Below, one piece after another: positions 31,440-41,864 of a DNA stretch of 64,000 nucleotides; the first letter of the stretch is position 1, and each line of letters opens with the position of its first letter. Where the stretch lies: the NCBI GenBank assembly GCA_963971305.1, contig CAXARO010001748.1, positions 30,807-94,806 on the forward strand, read 5' to 3'. This stretch comes from Arcuatula senhousia. Its lineage: Eukaryota > Mollusca > Bivalvia > Mytilida > Mytilidae. The notes below the pieces were generated by a model. The model was not told the origin of the DNA. It did no database searches and saw only the letters and a program-made list of their open reading frames with translations. Both the position numbers and the translations under genes were made by a program.

Positions 31440-31545
31440 AATGACAACAAAGTTCCAGACAATAAATTTTGCTACGCCTGACGCGCGTTTCGTCTATTCA
31501 AGACTCATCAGAGGCGCTCTACCAAAAATATTGAAAATGCCAAAC
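31440..31545 (+). repeat. dispersed repeat TTTTGCTACGCCTGACGCGCG
   Basis: ACAAAGTTCCAGACAATAAA, then GCCTGACGCGCGTTTCGTC, then AAGACTCATCAGAGGCGCTC. Diverged relatives lie at 2453-2555 (same strand) and 48480-48575 (inverted), and the first 20 bp recur at 31795. A common interspersed family; class not assigned. Confidence 0.6.
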
Positions 31546-31810
31546 ACTGTATGAATATGAAGAGCATAGAACAGTATAACCAAAAATACCAAACTGGAGA
31601 ACCAAATTATTACTAAGATATTCAACCTATGTCTGGGGTAGGAAGAACCTTAGGGTTTAGACAATTTTGAAATTTAGACGGATAATTTAAAGCTTTGATG
31701 TATTCTCCAACTCAAAAGTGTTGGTGCCGGAGCGGGCTAACCTCGGGGAATTTAAACTCCACCAGCAGTGCTAACCTTCACGTGTGTTCGAAATACAAAT
31801 GACAACAAAG

Positions 31811-32225
31811 TTCCAGACAATAGGTCTTCTGACAATTTAATTTATTATTATAGAGACTTTTGTAGTGCTTGATGAACTGAAGGTTTAAGCAAGCAACAGC
31901 ATTTTGCTTATCAGCAATGAAAACGCTATTTTTTGGCTTTAAAGGGCCATGACTAATATAAGGGGTCATCTGACAACTTCGACTTTAAAAAGATTTTAGT
32001 AAAACTTTAGTCTCGATCATTCAGACGCTTTTAATGGCTGCGCCATATATTTATATATAGACTGGGTTCGAGGCTAGTAAAACTTTTGATTCCGAAAAGA
32101 CCTTATAGATCCTTCGGATTTTTTCCATCTGTTAAAGTTGCTGAGTTATAAGCCATTGTAAATGATTTTACCCTATGTTCTATTTTTAGTTACAACGGTC
32201 ATGATTTTTTTATCGAATCATTTCA
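31811..32225 (+). repeat. worn copy of array family A
   Basis: GAGACTTTTGTAG, AAGCAAGCAACAGC, AAGGGGTCATCTGACAACTTCG, then GTTGCTGAGTTATAAGCCATT and CCCTATGTTCTATTTTTAGT match the unit and the tail seen at 540-700. Only about one unit remains. Confidence 0.75.
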
Positions 32226-32229
32226 ATAT

Positions 32230-32590
32230 ATCCTCCGGAATTGGAGATTAAAGAGACCACCGAATCAAATTGCTTCACGTCTTTCTTGGATTTGCACCTC
32301 GAATTTGACCCAGGTGGTCATCTCAGTACAAAAATTTACGATAAACGAGACGATTTTAATTTTCAAATTATTAATTTTCCTAATCCACAGAGCAATATAC
32401 CTACTTCTCCTGCATACGGTGTTTATATTTCACAACTTATTCGATATGCCAGAGCTTGCACACATTTCACAGATTTTTTTATCAGACACCGATTTCTTCG
32501 TGACCGACTTTTGGAGCAGGGCTATAAGAAAATACGTCTCAAAAATTCTTTCTTCGTTATCAGCCACTAGTAGAAAAGTTCAAAATTGAG
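32230..32590 (+). pseudogene. reverse transcriptase C-terminal fragment (Penelope-like or related retroelement)
   Basis: The frame gives LDLHLEFDPGGHLSTKIYDK, RDDFNFQIINFPNPQ, then SPAYGVYISQLIRYARAC. This order (FLDL..., KxYDKRDDFnF..vNFP, SPAYGVYISQLIR) is a recurring block after the RT catalytic region of a retroelement family common in molluscs. Only this block is present, with no palm motifs. A minus-strand relative lies at 49735-50345. Class assignment is tentative. Confidence 0.6.
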
Positions 32591-33065
32591 TTAAAAGATA
32601 TGGTAGTTAATTGTTTTAATTAGTGTTTGACTGGTCTTTTGTACTGAGATGATCACCTCAATATCCCTATTGTGTCTCACATCTATGTTGTGTTCTATGG
32701 TCATTACCGGATCCTAAGATCGCAATGGAAGAGGGAGGTTTGGCGCCATAAAACCTGGTTTAACCCATCATTTCGTTTGAAATGCCTGTACCAAGTCAGG
32801 ACCATTGCGATCCACCAATTCTCCGGTATGACTGATTCGTTTTTGTCATTTTCTCTGGACTATGAGATTGACCATTCAAGTTCGGTAGTTTTGTTATTAC
32901 CTTTATTTTCAACTATGATGGGAATCGTTTGTCATATATCATCCTTGCAAAGTTTCAGGTAATTGCTAAAGACAGTACTTAAAACTTTACATGCTAATGA
33001 CTTTCGACAAAGGATAGTCCAATAGATGGAAACGGTAAACAGCAGTTAATCTCAGTTTTTTTATT

Positions 33066-33420
33066 TTGTCCTTTTCGGCCGGATTTCAAGGAGTGAAAAA
33101 TCCGGGTAATAAAATGTCGGGCGGGCGGAGGGGCGGCGGGCGGACGGAGAGGAACTTTTTTGTAACAGTTTTCTCAGCAACTACTTATCACAGCCACTTG
33201 ATATTTGGTATACAGCATCAAAACGTGGGATTCGATTTCAGGTCTGTCTTTTGTCTTCTTCCTGTTTACTGACTTAGTTAATTTTTGACATAAATGGTCA
33301 AGAGTAGAACATTTTCGTAACAGTGTTCTCAGCAACTATTAATCACAGCCAATCGATATTTGGTATACAGCTTCAGGGTAGGGTCCAATAACGTGGGATT
33401 CGATTTCAGGCCTGTCGCTT
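33066..33420 (+). repeat. two-unit array (family G) with GGCGGGCGGAC microsatellite on the left
   Basis: TCTCAGCAACTA..TCACAGCCA, ATATTTGGTATACAGC and GTGGGATTCGATTTCAGG occur twice, about 160 bp apart (near 33171 and 33331). A GGGCGGGCGGAGGGGCGGCG stretch precedes them. Here the microsatellite is 5' of the units, so the array may be read in the opposite sense. Confidence 0.7.
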
Positions 33421-33604
33421 ATCTACTGCCTGTCTTTGACTCATTTTCTCTTGTAAAAAATCAAACATATTACAACTTTTTCGACTGCCTTTAGTTTGCC
33501 AGGGGTAAAGCATGGTCGGTACACGGGAATTATCATTTACGTATAACACCGGCAAACTAACGGCGGTCCTATTGAGAAAGAAAACCTGCAAATTTGTATA
33601 TATC

Positions 33605-33649
33605 CATAGACCTGTATATTATAATTTTTATTTAATGTACAGGTCTATG
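33605..33649. repeat. 45-bp hairpin with 7-bp direct repeats
   Basis: CATAGACCTGTA ... TACAGGTCTATG encloses an AT-rich loop. ATATATC lies directly on both sides (33598-33604 and 33650-33656), but that word is too simple to prove a duplication. Confidence 0.4.
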
Positions 33650-33699
33650 ATATATCTAAGCTTTATTCTATAAATGAATCCTAAAAAAAACTTTATCAT

Positions 33700-34850
33700 A
33701 CTAATCTAGATTCTTTATCGTTTAAAAGTTTGCTTAGTTTCTCGATGACTGTTTAACATCTAAGCAATGTTTTAAAATAATTTTGGTAACTTCGTTTCCT
33801 TACATTATTCATCTCATCATTCTCACAGCTGTATGGTTACCCCCCCCCCCCCATCACCCGGGTTCCCACCGAAAAAAATAATAATAACTAGATTTTTGCT
33901 ACTTTGCTAAATTGAACAAAATTATTTATTTGTCAAGAACAAATTCATTCTACCTGCAACTTTCGTTTATTTGTCAAAATATTACAATAAACATGATTGA
34001 CTTCAGAAGGTAACAATGCCTATTATTGATATATTGTTCTTTTCTATAATATTGAAACAGTGGTTGTAGGGGTAGGGTCAATTTTCAAGATTTTCGTGCA
34101 AATTTCTAGCATACTCAGTCTTTAGCCCCGTTTCGTATCAGTCCCCTATGACCCCATCCCTTTCAAAAATATCTTGATCCGACCCTGAGCAAGCTTCTTT
34201 TTTTCTAAATCAACGATAGTTTTTGATTGGAATATGATACTTCTTCTCTGCTAGATTTCTTGCAAAATTCATTATAATTAAAGTATCACGTTATGTTATA
34301 AAACATGCAGAACAACACGTACTACCGTACACCCAGTGAAAATTTTTCCTTGTTGAATTTTTAGATCTTCACGCTGCTTAAACTGACTTGCGTTAAAAAT
34401 CCTTGTAGACAGAAAGGGTCTTTCGACCGACTAGACCAGCACAACTACCACAAATAGTGACAATAAACATGGGAAGATGCATTGTCGTTTCGATAAATGT
34501 CCATCATCATTTATTTTATGAAATTATAACATTTAAAGCTGCCGCACGAGTTGGCCACCTGCAATTGATGCTCTTTGTATCTAACTTCAAGATCTAAACA
34601 GGACAGATATAAAGTTTTATTGCCAAAGTTTGTAAGAGAAAAGTTGTCAGATAATACTGAAATAATCATATCCGAGAGAATTGAATCATTCTATTAAAAC
34701 ATGAAATAGCTGAAAATAACGGTGTTGTTCTTGTGAAGATCTCGGATTAAACTTGGGTGTTTCTATGTAGTATATTCAAATATAAATGTATCTTCTCGTT
34801 CATTGTTTAATATTATTTTCGAAGCGATGTATTTATTATTTTGTTTGTAA
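33700..34850. other. AT-rich stretch without a recognised gene
   Basis: Contains a C run near 33841 and no ORF or repeat that I can name. Confidence 0.5.
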
Positions 34851-34864
34851 TTCAATAAAATCTG

Positions 34865-35380
34865 GATCCCGTGCGGGGCCCGGGAGGCGAATAGGCCCTC
34901 AGCAGCGCTAAGCTTGTCGGTAAAAGTCCACTAAAGAGCGCTCAGCAACCTGACATTGGCGTCAGGCCGCTTTGCCCACAAAGCGACTGGGATGTGTGCC
35001 CCAGGTGGTAGAATGGGGCAGCCCTGACATCGAGAGATGCGGGGTCGTCAGGCGATAATGCGGAAAACCTGACCGTAAACCATAGTGGTGCACCGTGTTG
35101 GGAAAAATGTCACGTTCCTCGCACGTTAAAGAACCCTGCTGCAGGTCTCGGTAAGAGTAGGACCCGTAGGATCCCCATGCAGGAGGCAAAATTTCTCGTC
35201 CCTACCCATCACTCCTTTTTCCAGTGGCAGTCAAAACTCTCCTACCCGATTGGCCTTGTGTCCCCATTTCCTCCAATTCATCATCATATCATGTTCATTG
35301 TATCACCACTTTCATGTTCATCTCCCGGATATAGCCGAAATCGCGCTGCTTGGGAGTAATGCAATAACTAACTAACAAAA
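34865..35380 (+). mobile_element. GC-rich SINE-like insertion with 11-bp target duplication and (AACT)n tail
   Basis: AATAAAATCTG lies directly outside both ends (34854-34864 and 35381-35391). The body is much richer in G+C than the surroundings, holds CACGTTAAAGAACCCTGCTG and GGTCTCGGTAAGAGTAGG, and ends AATAACTAACTAAC plus an A run. This is the signature of LINE-mediated retroposition. No tRNA boxes are seen at the 5' end, so the head may be of another type or the copy truncated. Confidence 0.8.
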
Positions 35381-35919
35381 AATAAAATCTGAAGGATGGT
35401 GAAATATAAAAAATCAAACACCACGTGAACAGGCATTTGATATTTGTCACAATAAACAAATATCGAGAGTTATCGACCAGCGGGCGTCCTGTTAAAACAG
35501 GAAATTGACCAACTTTCAACTGTTAATTAGCTGACCAGAATCTATCAAAAAATTACCTTCAAATTTCTCCTGAATATTCTCGAATCCTTTTGCTATTTTA
35601 CAGTACTAAATAAGATACTATAAGGTAAGATTTGATATGAAATGTTTAAGATTTCCAAGAGGTCTATTTCTAAGTTTGAATTTGCAAAAAATTGTATGAT
35701 TGACTTTTAACTGCTCGTTTGGAAAAATATGTGATAAAAATGAAAAGAAAAATAGACTGAACAAAGCAGCAAGATATACCCTTTCCAACGATGTATATAT
35801 TTCATATGTACGTTTCGTTATCAAAAAGTTTATAGTACAAAAATATTTTGTACAAATATTATAGATTATTATATGGATAGACCATTGTTACAAGTATAAA
35901 TCGTGTTTTTGCTATATGT

Positions 35920-36011
35920 CATCTTCGCTAGCCAAGGGTTACGATCCGCTATCTCTCATCTTCACGTGAAGATGAGAGATAGCGGATCGTAACCCTTGGC
36001 TAGCGAAGATG
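35920..36011. mobile_element. 92-bp perfect palindrome with 9-bp direct repeats
   Basis: The two 46-bp arms are exact reverse complements with no spacer; the centre is TTCACGTGAA at 35961-35970. Ends CATCTTCGC ... GCGAAGATG. GCTATATGT lies directly outside both ends (35911-35919 and 36012-36020). I interpret this as a foldback insertion with a 9-bp target duplication. It shares CATC/GATG ends and the 9-bp footprint with 7815-7885. Confidence 0.85.
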
Positions 36012-36058
36012 GCTATATGTATGTGCAACGTTGAATATTTCTTGGAAGTATTTCGGTC

Positions 36059-36643
36059 GGGTGCGTCTTTTTACCACAGAACACCACAGAATACCACAGA
36101 ACACCACAGAACTATATTAAACCACTAAATAAGTAAAGGGGTTATATAGAAAATAATTTTTTACGTAAATTAACTTTTATTTTTTTACAAATTAATCAAA
36201 GATGTATTGAAAAAAATCTTTTTCAACGAAATAATTGACTATTTTATACAGTACAGGTAGCGCCAAAAAGTCAATTGCGTATAATATTGATTTAAATATA
36301 AAGAAATAACCAAAACTAACTAAATGAATAAAAAATATGTTAGATAGATTTCTAACTAAAATTTAATAAAAGTAAAATATAATTAAGAGAGATGATACTG
36401 ACACAGTTTTCATACGTAGTAGTGCATGTGGTTTTGGTAGTGTAACGAAAAGTGTTCTGTGGCACTTGTATATTGCCCACAACTGACTGTTATTAATCAA
36501 AACTTTAACCCTTTTGGATTTTGTTAGTTTTAGTTGATTATTCTATCTATATATAACCGTTTTGTAGTGTTTTGATAGTGTTCTGTGGTATTCTGCGGTG
36601 TTCTGTGGTATTCTGTGGTGTTCTGTGGTAAAAAGACGCACCG
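36059..36643. mobile_element. Mutator-like nonautonomous element, repeat-built TIRs, 9-bp duplication
   Basis: ATTTCGGTC lies directly outside both ends (36050-36058 and 36644-36652). The ends are GGGTGCGTCTTTTTACCAC and, inverted, GTGGTAAAAAGACGCACCG. Each TIR is built of tandem ACCACAGAA(C/T) units: four at the left, six at the right (one variant ACCGCAGAA). A further GTTCTGTGGCAC sits near 36453. No transposase ORF. The 9-bp duplication with long TIRs suggests the Mutator superfamily. Confidence 0.78.
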
Positions 36644-36817
36644 ATTTCGGTCAGTTATGCCGATTTTCATTTTTTTTTCTTTTCTTTTTTTTCAGAAAAT
36701 GAACACTGACCTTATGATTTTATAGTTTATTTTTTTTTACACGGTATGGATTTACTAATTACTTGATCAATATTTTGATTTCTATCATAGTCTGTTCCTG
36801 TTGAGTTGTGCAATTTA

Positions 36818-37362
36818 GGCACGGACCATTTGATTTTCTGGGGGGGGGCTGGGATTTTTTTGAAAAAAATCCCGGCCCTGATTACTACCTATTATAAAAA
36901 GATTGTCAGCGATACATCAATTAGGTCGTTTGTTTCCGTCGTTTCTATATTTACAAAAGCTCTTTGCAATGTACATACTTTCACTTTTCACTCGGTGGCT
37001 ATATTCGGATTCTCAATCTTCGGATTCCTATCAAGACAATATGGCCGCGACCAGTAGATTATGTGTTCCGCTTCGGATTATATTTTAGTCAGTGTAGCAT
37101 ATCTTGCGTAACTTTAGCGTATAAATGGATATTTGATTTTGGATTGTTCTTGTAAAAAAAAAAATCTGGCCAGCACCTAGGTTGAAAAAAAATAATCTGG
37201 TTTCAATCTTGCCAACTGAAATAAAATAATCTTGCCAACAAAATTTCCTTGCTTAATATGTGTGTGAAAAAAATAATCTGGCCCGCAAAGCGTGCGAAAA
37301 AAATTTCCCGGCTCAAGGTAAAATCCCAGCCCCCCCCCCCAGAAAATCAAATGTTCCGTGCC
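36818..37362. mobile_element. PIF/Harbinger-like MITE with G-run arms (545 bp)
   Basis: Ends GGCACGGACCATTTGATTTT and AAAATCAAATGTTCCGTGCC; TTA at 36815-36817 and 37363-37365. A G run at 36841 and a C run at 37330 follow the ends. The middle (about 36890-37150) is unlike the 282-bp relatives and may be an internal insertion. Confidence 0.72.
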
Positions 37363-37417
37363 TTAGAGTCGCGTACATCACTTTTCATGCTTGTAAAGAT
37401 AGACCTGTTTATATTTC

Positions 37418-37612
37418 ATGGCTGGTCGTCCCATCATCATGAAATTTGGAAGGGACTGTACAAGCAGCAAGGCAATGGACATACACCAAGAAATAAACCG
37501 AGCTCAATCTACAGTAAAATCAGGGGCGGTTCAAGCACCTAAGTCTTTTGAAAAGGTGAATGACTTATACGACAAAAAAAGACAAACGGGCAGGGTCCAA
37601 AATACAATGTAG
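37418..37612 (+). CDS. short open frame, unrecognised
   Basis: 64 codons, MAGRPIIMKFGRDCTSSKAM ... KRQTGRVQNTM. The composition looks less AT-driven than its surroundings, but no domain is recognised, no splice partner was found, and no other copy lies in the window. It may be chance. Confidence 0.18.
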   Translation: MAGRPIIMKFGRDCTSSKAMDIHQEINRAQSTVKSGAVQAPKSFEKVNDLYDKKRQTGRVQNTM

Positions 37613-37629
37613 GCTCGCAAAAATACATG

Positions 37630-40180
37630 TCATGTTTTATTTATTTTTATATATTTGTTTATTTATTTATTTTTTATTCGATTCTGTAGAAAAAACGCAA
37701 AAAAGTTATTATATTCAAAATTTCATAAATTTCAAACGGGTAATAAAACACTTAGCTACCCTTCAGATGTTACTTAATCCCCTTTTGACAGGTAAGACAC
37801 CCGGTGTGGCATCCCCGTGTGACCACTGAACCTTGAACGACTTCAAGAAAATACATGTACCTGCAACCTCAATTGAATACACAAATCACATCGCATCCAT
37901 ATCTGCAAAATTTCTAGATGCTATGTCAGCAAAGTACAGTATGTCTGTTCTAAAAGCTCACTAAAGCAATATATGTTTTATTGTAAAACTGTACCCGATT
38001 TTTAATAAAATTTACTTGTCTTCGTATCGACTATTTCGTAATTTTGTTTAATAAAAATTCAACAATATTGTAAAGAGAAACAGGGATTAAATAAAACTGA
38101 TTTTGGACAAAACTGTTTTGGACATCCCTGAGAGAAACCAACTTTAAAATAGAGTACCGGTCAATTTGTCGATTCCTAGCATGTCTGTTGAAGGTTGGAC
38201 CAGAAAAGCGCTTCACACGCTTTTAATGTTTGCTTTTTATATTTAAAAAATAATAATATTAATAAGTTAATCGTGTCTTCCTGGCACGTATAATTCCATA
38301 TTCTTTCGTTTTTAATAAATTGATATCCATGGTCGTAAATTACTTTGAGGCCCCATTTTACAAGATGTGATAAAAATAAAAACGAATTATGAACAGGATA
38401 CAAAATCAATGTTAATGTATTTGCATTTTCGGCTGTGACATACATGACATATAATATACAGATATGTTAAGACTCACATGGAGGGGTATTCTAGAGATGA
38501 ACACAGTTGACCAAGATTCACGCTAGGTTGGTTTTGGTAAGGCAATTTTATATATCGAAATGATTTACAAGTTACGTTGTTACCCGAAACACAAATATCT
38601 ACCTAAACTTTTTACCTAAACCTGAACTTACCGTACTAGTACTGAAAGGCAAGCGCGGGCCTTTTAGGGCACAAGCATTGTGACAATGAAAATATAAGCA
38701 CTGGAATTAAAGCAGACGACTTAGATTGAAAATATATACACTGTGTAAAGGCCGTCGGCTGCGGCTTCCTTATAATCGCGGGACTTACTTTTGCCACGAG
38801 GACGCAGGCGGCTAGAATTTCTATGGAGAAAGGATTTGCAAGAGTGATTAAGATAACTTCATTTCATTTATCAAATATATAAGCAAATATTTTTGCAGGC
38901 ATGTAGGCTAGATGAGTCGCTTACCATACTGACAAAATGTGAATAATAGATACAATAGAAGACGACCAAAATTCATCAAAGACAATAACGGTATGAAAAA
39001 AAAATGATAAACGGCGATCTTACTCTATCTATATATCTTCCGTGAAGCGCAGGGCTCACTCTGGAGCATCATCGCACTGTACTAGTACTAATACTGTTCC
39101 TAGTCTGTTTACTACATTTTACCGACTGCAAAATAATACCATATGCTTATCTAAGAAAAAGCGAAAAATCTGGGTAAATTATCAACGTATAAATTTTGAT
39201 AAAGGTTAGGAACTACTGGAAACTACTAAATCAAACCCCCTCTTAAAGCAACCAAAATTGAAAATGTTTGGAGGCTACCAGACAATCTACCTTAACTTTA
39301 ACCTCCTAAAGAGTAAATATCCTCTGGTTCCCCATCATACAAGGAATCATTGCTGAAAATATCACTTAAGGTTACAAGACTTGCGGGAAAGTAACGCCAT
39401 TTCATTTGGGAACAGGCTAAAAATAGAACATTTTCCGGAGAGGATATGTAAGAAGTATAGGTCCTGGAACCCCCCCCCCCCCTTTAAATCAGACAAACAT
39501 GTATCAAAATTCAATAGATTTGATATGTCTGTGTTACACAGATATAGTATTAACCAAATATATGCAGTTTTTACACAAATTCTATTTTTTGAGAAATATT
39601 GCCGGAAAATATTGAAATTTGAAATACCTACATTGAAAACTATTTGGACTATTTTCACATACGTTCCAAATCTGATTGGTCGATTTGGTAGTTAGTAACC
39701 TAAAACCTGCAACTTGCTTTGCATGGCGAAACTTTTCCTAAAATGTATTACGGCACATTTTATCTGAAATCCTGCAGCTGAAATACAGTGAATTTCGTTT
39801 GTTGATTGTATTCTGTGTAGATACACATGTAACTGTATTCAAAATGAATTCGAAGTTGTATGTACATTTTTCATTAAAAATATTCTCATTTTAATCTTAA
39901 CAGATAACCAAAAAAAAAGAAATAAATAAAATAAATAAAATAACACTATCGCTAACGAAGAAAAAAATCTTCAGAACAAATTGAATGAGAATTTAGCTCT
40001 AGGCTGCTGATTTTATATTATCTTATTTTTTAAACTATATTAAGTTTTTTTTAACACGTTCCAGATTGAACAGGGAAAGCTACTATCTAAAACGAACACC
40101 ACTAAAAAAAACCAATAACAACCCACGGAACTAAACAAATTAAAAAAAAAAGTTCATGCATTTACGAACAATTGTTAACA
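37630..40180. other. long stretch without a recognised gene
   Basis: Mostly AT-rich. A C run at about 39470 sits inside overlapping short frames on both strands that I read as noncoding. A slightly GC-richer patch at 38755-38820 shows no ORF or splice-bounded exon that I can support. Confidence 0.5.
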
Positions 40181-40181
40181 A

Positions 40182-40640
40182 TCAATCAATCAATCAATCA
40201 ATCAACTTTTATTGCCATATAAATCTCTGGATTTGTGACAAACACAAGTAAAACAATAAAATTTCTATACAGCAAGTATATACACATTTAACATATGAAA
40301 CAATTACCAATGAACATGAGTTAAAGTTTAAAGGTCCCCTGTCCTCAGTGCTAACGACTGTTTTAAAAAAAGCACCAGTGTTTTCTACTTGCTGAAAGGT
40401 TGATGGAGACAAAATGTATCTTATTTTACTACTTTCATTTAATGTTTCAATGTTTAAAAAAATAATTTCTGTTTTTGCCTTTTCAATATATGTTTTTCTT
40501 GCTTCACAGTTTCTGTGATTGCATTCTATTAGGAAGTGTTTTTCATCTTCAACTACATTACATAATTGACATACCCGGTTTTCTCTTGGTATTTTCAAAT
40601 ATCTGCCTTTTTCAATTAAACTCTAGTAAATTAAATTCTA
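40182..40640 (-). pseudogene. LINE 3' end fragment with (GATT)n tail
   Basis: The minus-strand frame reads SLIEKGRYLKIPRENRVCQL then CNVVEDEKHFLIEC, the C-terminal zinc-knuckle block of CR1/L2-like ORF2 proteins (compare CxxC..EDEFHF..C of the LINEs at 15242, 26075 and 43286). The RT is absent and a stop precedes the block. The 3' end is CAATAAAAGTTGATTGATTGATT followed by more GATT. Confidence 0.75.
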
Positions 40641-41864
40641 CAGTGATTACTTATTCTAAATACTGAACTTAAAAAAACATCGGAATTTAAAGATAATCTA
40701 GGAATGACGCTACTAATATTATACGTCAACCAATGATGGATCCATGGAGTAGGTTCCGGGTTTTGGACCTAACCCCATTTTTCCTCCGAAAATTTTGTTT
40801 TTCGGTAGATTTTCGGCAAATCTGGTCTGGATCCCCCTTTCATCAACAAAAAACTATATGAAGAACCCTCATGGTGTTGAGCCGCGGTCACACTTAAATC
40901 GCAGGAGGTTATAAGGATCATGTAATTTCTCGATTTCATTTTGCTCATCCTAGATTTGACATCAACTATCAATTTCATCAGCCATTCTGATATCATATAT
41001 AATAAGTAGTTCCTTCCAGGTAAAAAACCTCCTTAGTGTTAAAGCTGAAGGATTGTATAATATTCAAGTGCTCTTAAAACTTAAGGACACGTTTCAATGC
41101 AACGTCTCCTACAAGGATTTTTACTATTTTCGAGAATTTCCAATAGTAAATGAAAGTTGAGGATCAAGAAATAACGAAAGGGGGTGGGCACTTACCGGCT
41201 TAGAGCCATGTTTAAAAGATTTTATACGTATCTATTCATTTTAAAAATAGGGGACGGGTTATCTGTCCCCTTTCCGGATCCGTCCCTTGAATTGTGTTAT
41301 CTGGTAATGGACTATAAACATAAATATTACTTTATTAAGGACCATTTTCTAAAATATAAATATATACTAGTATATCAAAAAAGGCTTTTACACGGCTGAT
41401 ATTAATCAACTTAGCACATATGGAGCTTCATTTATTTGTGGGTTCATTTATTTTTACGGATGAGACCTTCACAATTTGACAGTTTAAGGCTATATTTCAG
41501 GTTAAAGCATGTCAGATTTATAAATATTTTCCAATGTAAAGCAATACTTAAAACAATTCTCCGTAGAAATCTTGAATATTTCGAACATGAGAAATGTTAA
41601 ATAAAATGTTTCTTATCTTTAAAAACGGAGTCATTATTATAATTTCCAGGTTCTATGTTTACTACATATTTAATTTATCCTTTTTAAAACTGAGATGGAT
41701 GAGGTTATTTTATATTTATTATTTATTTTTTATTTATTTAATTTTAAAAATATTATAGCGTATAAATAAATATAAAGAAGAAAAAACGAACTAAAAGCAA
41801 AAACAACGAACAATATCAAAAGGGTGTGTTTGATTTGTCCTTCACCCCCCAACCACTTCACTCA

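Noticed and set aside
32305..32962. Other plus-strand frames around the RT fragment
   Set aside because: Alternative-frame readings of the same fragment or of AT-rich flank.
39362..39695. Overlapping frames of about 100 codons on both strands
   Set aside because: Mutually antisense, cross a C run, no recognisable family.
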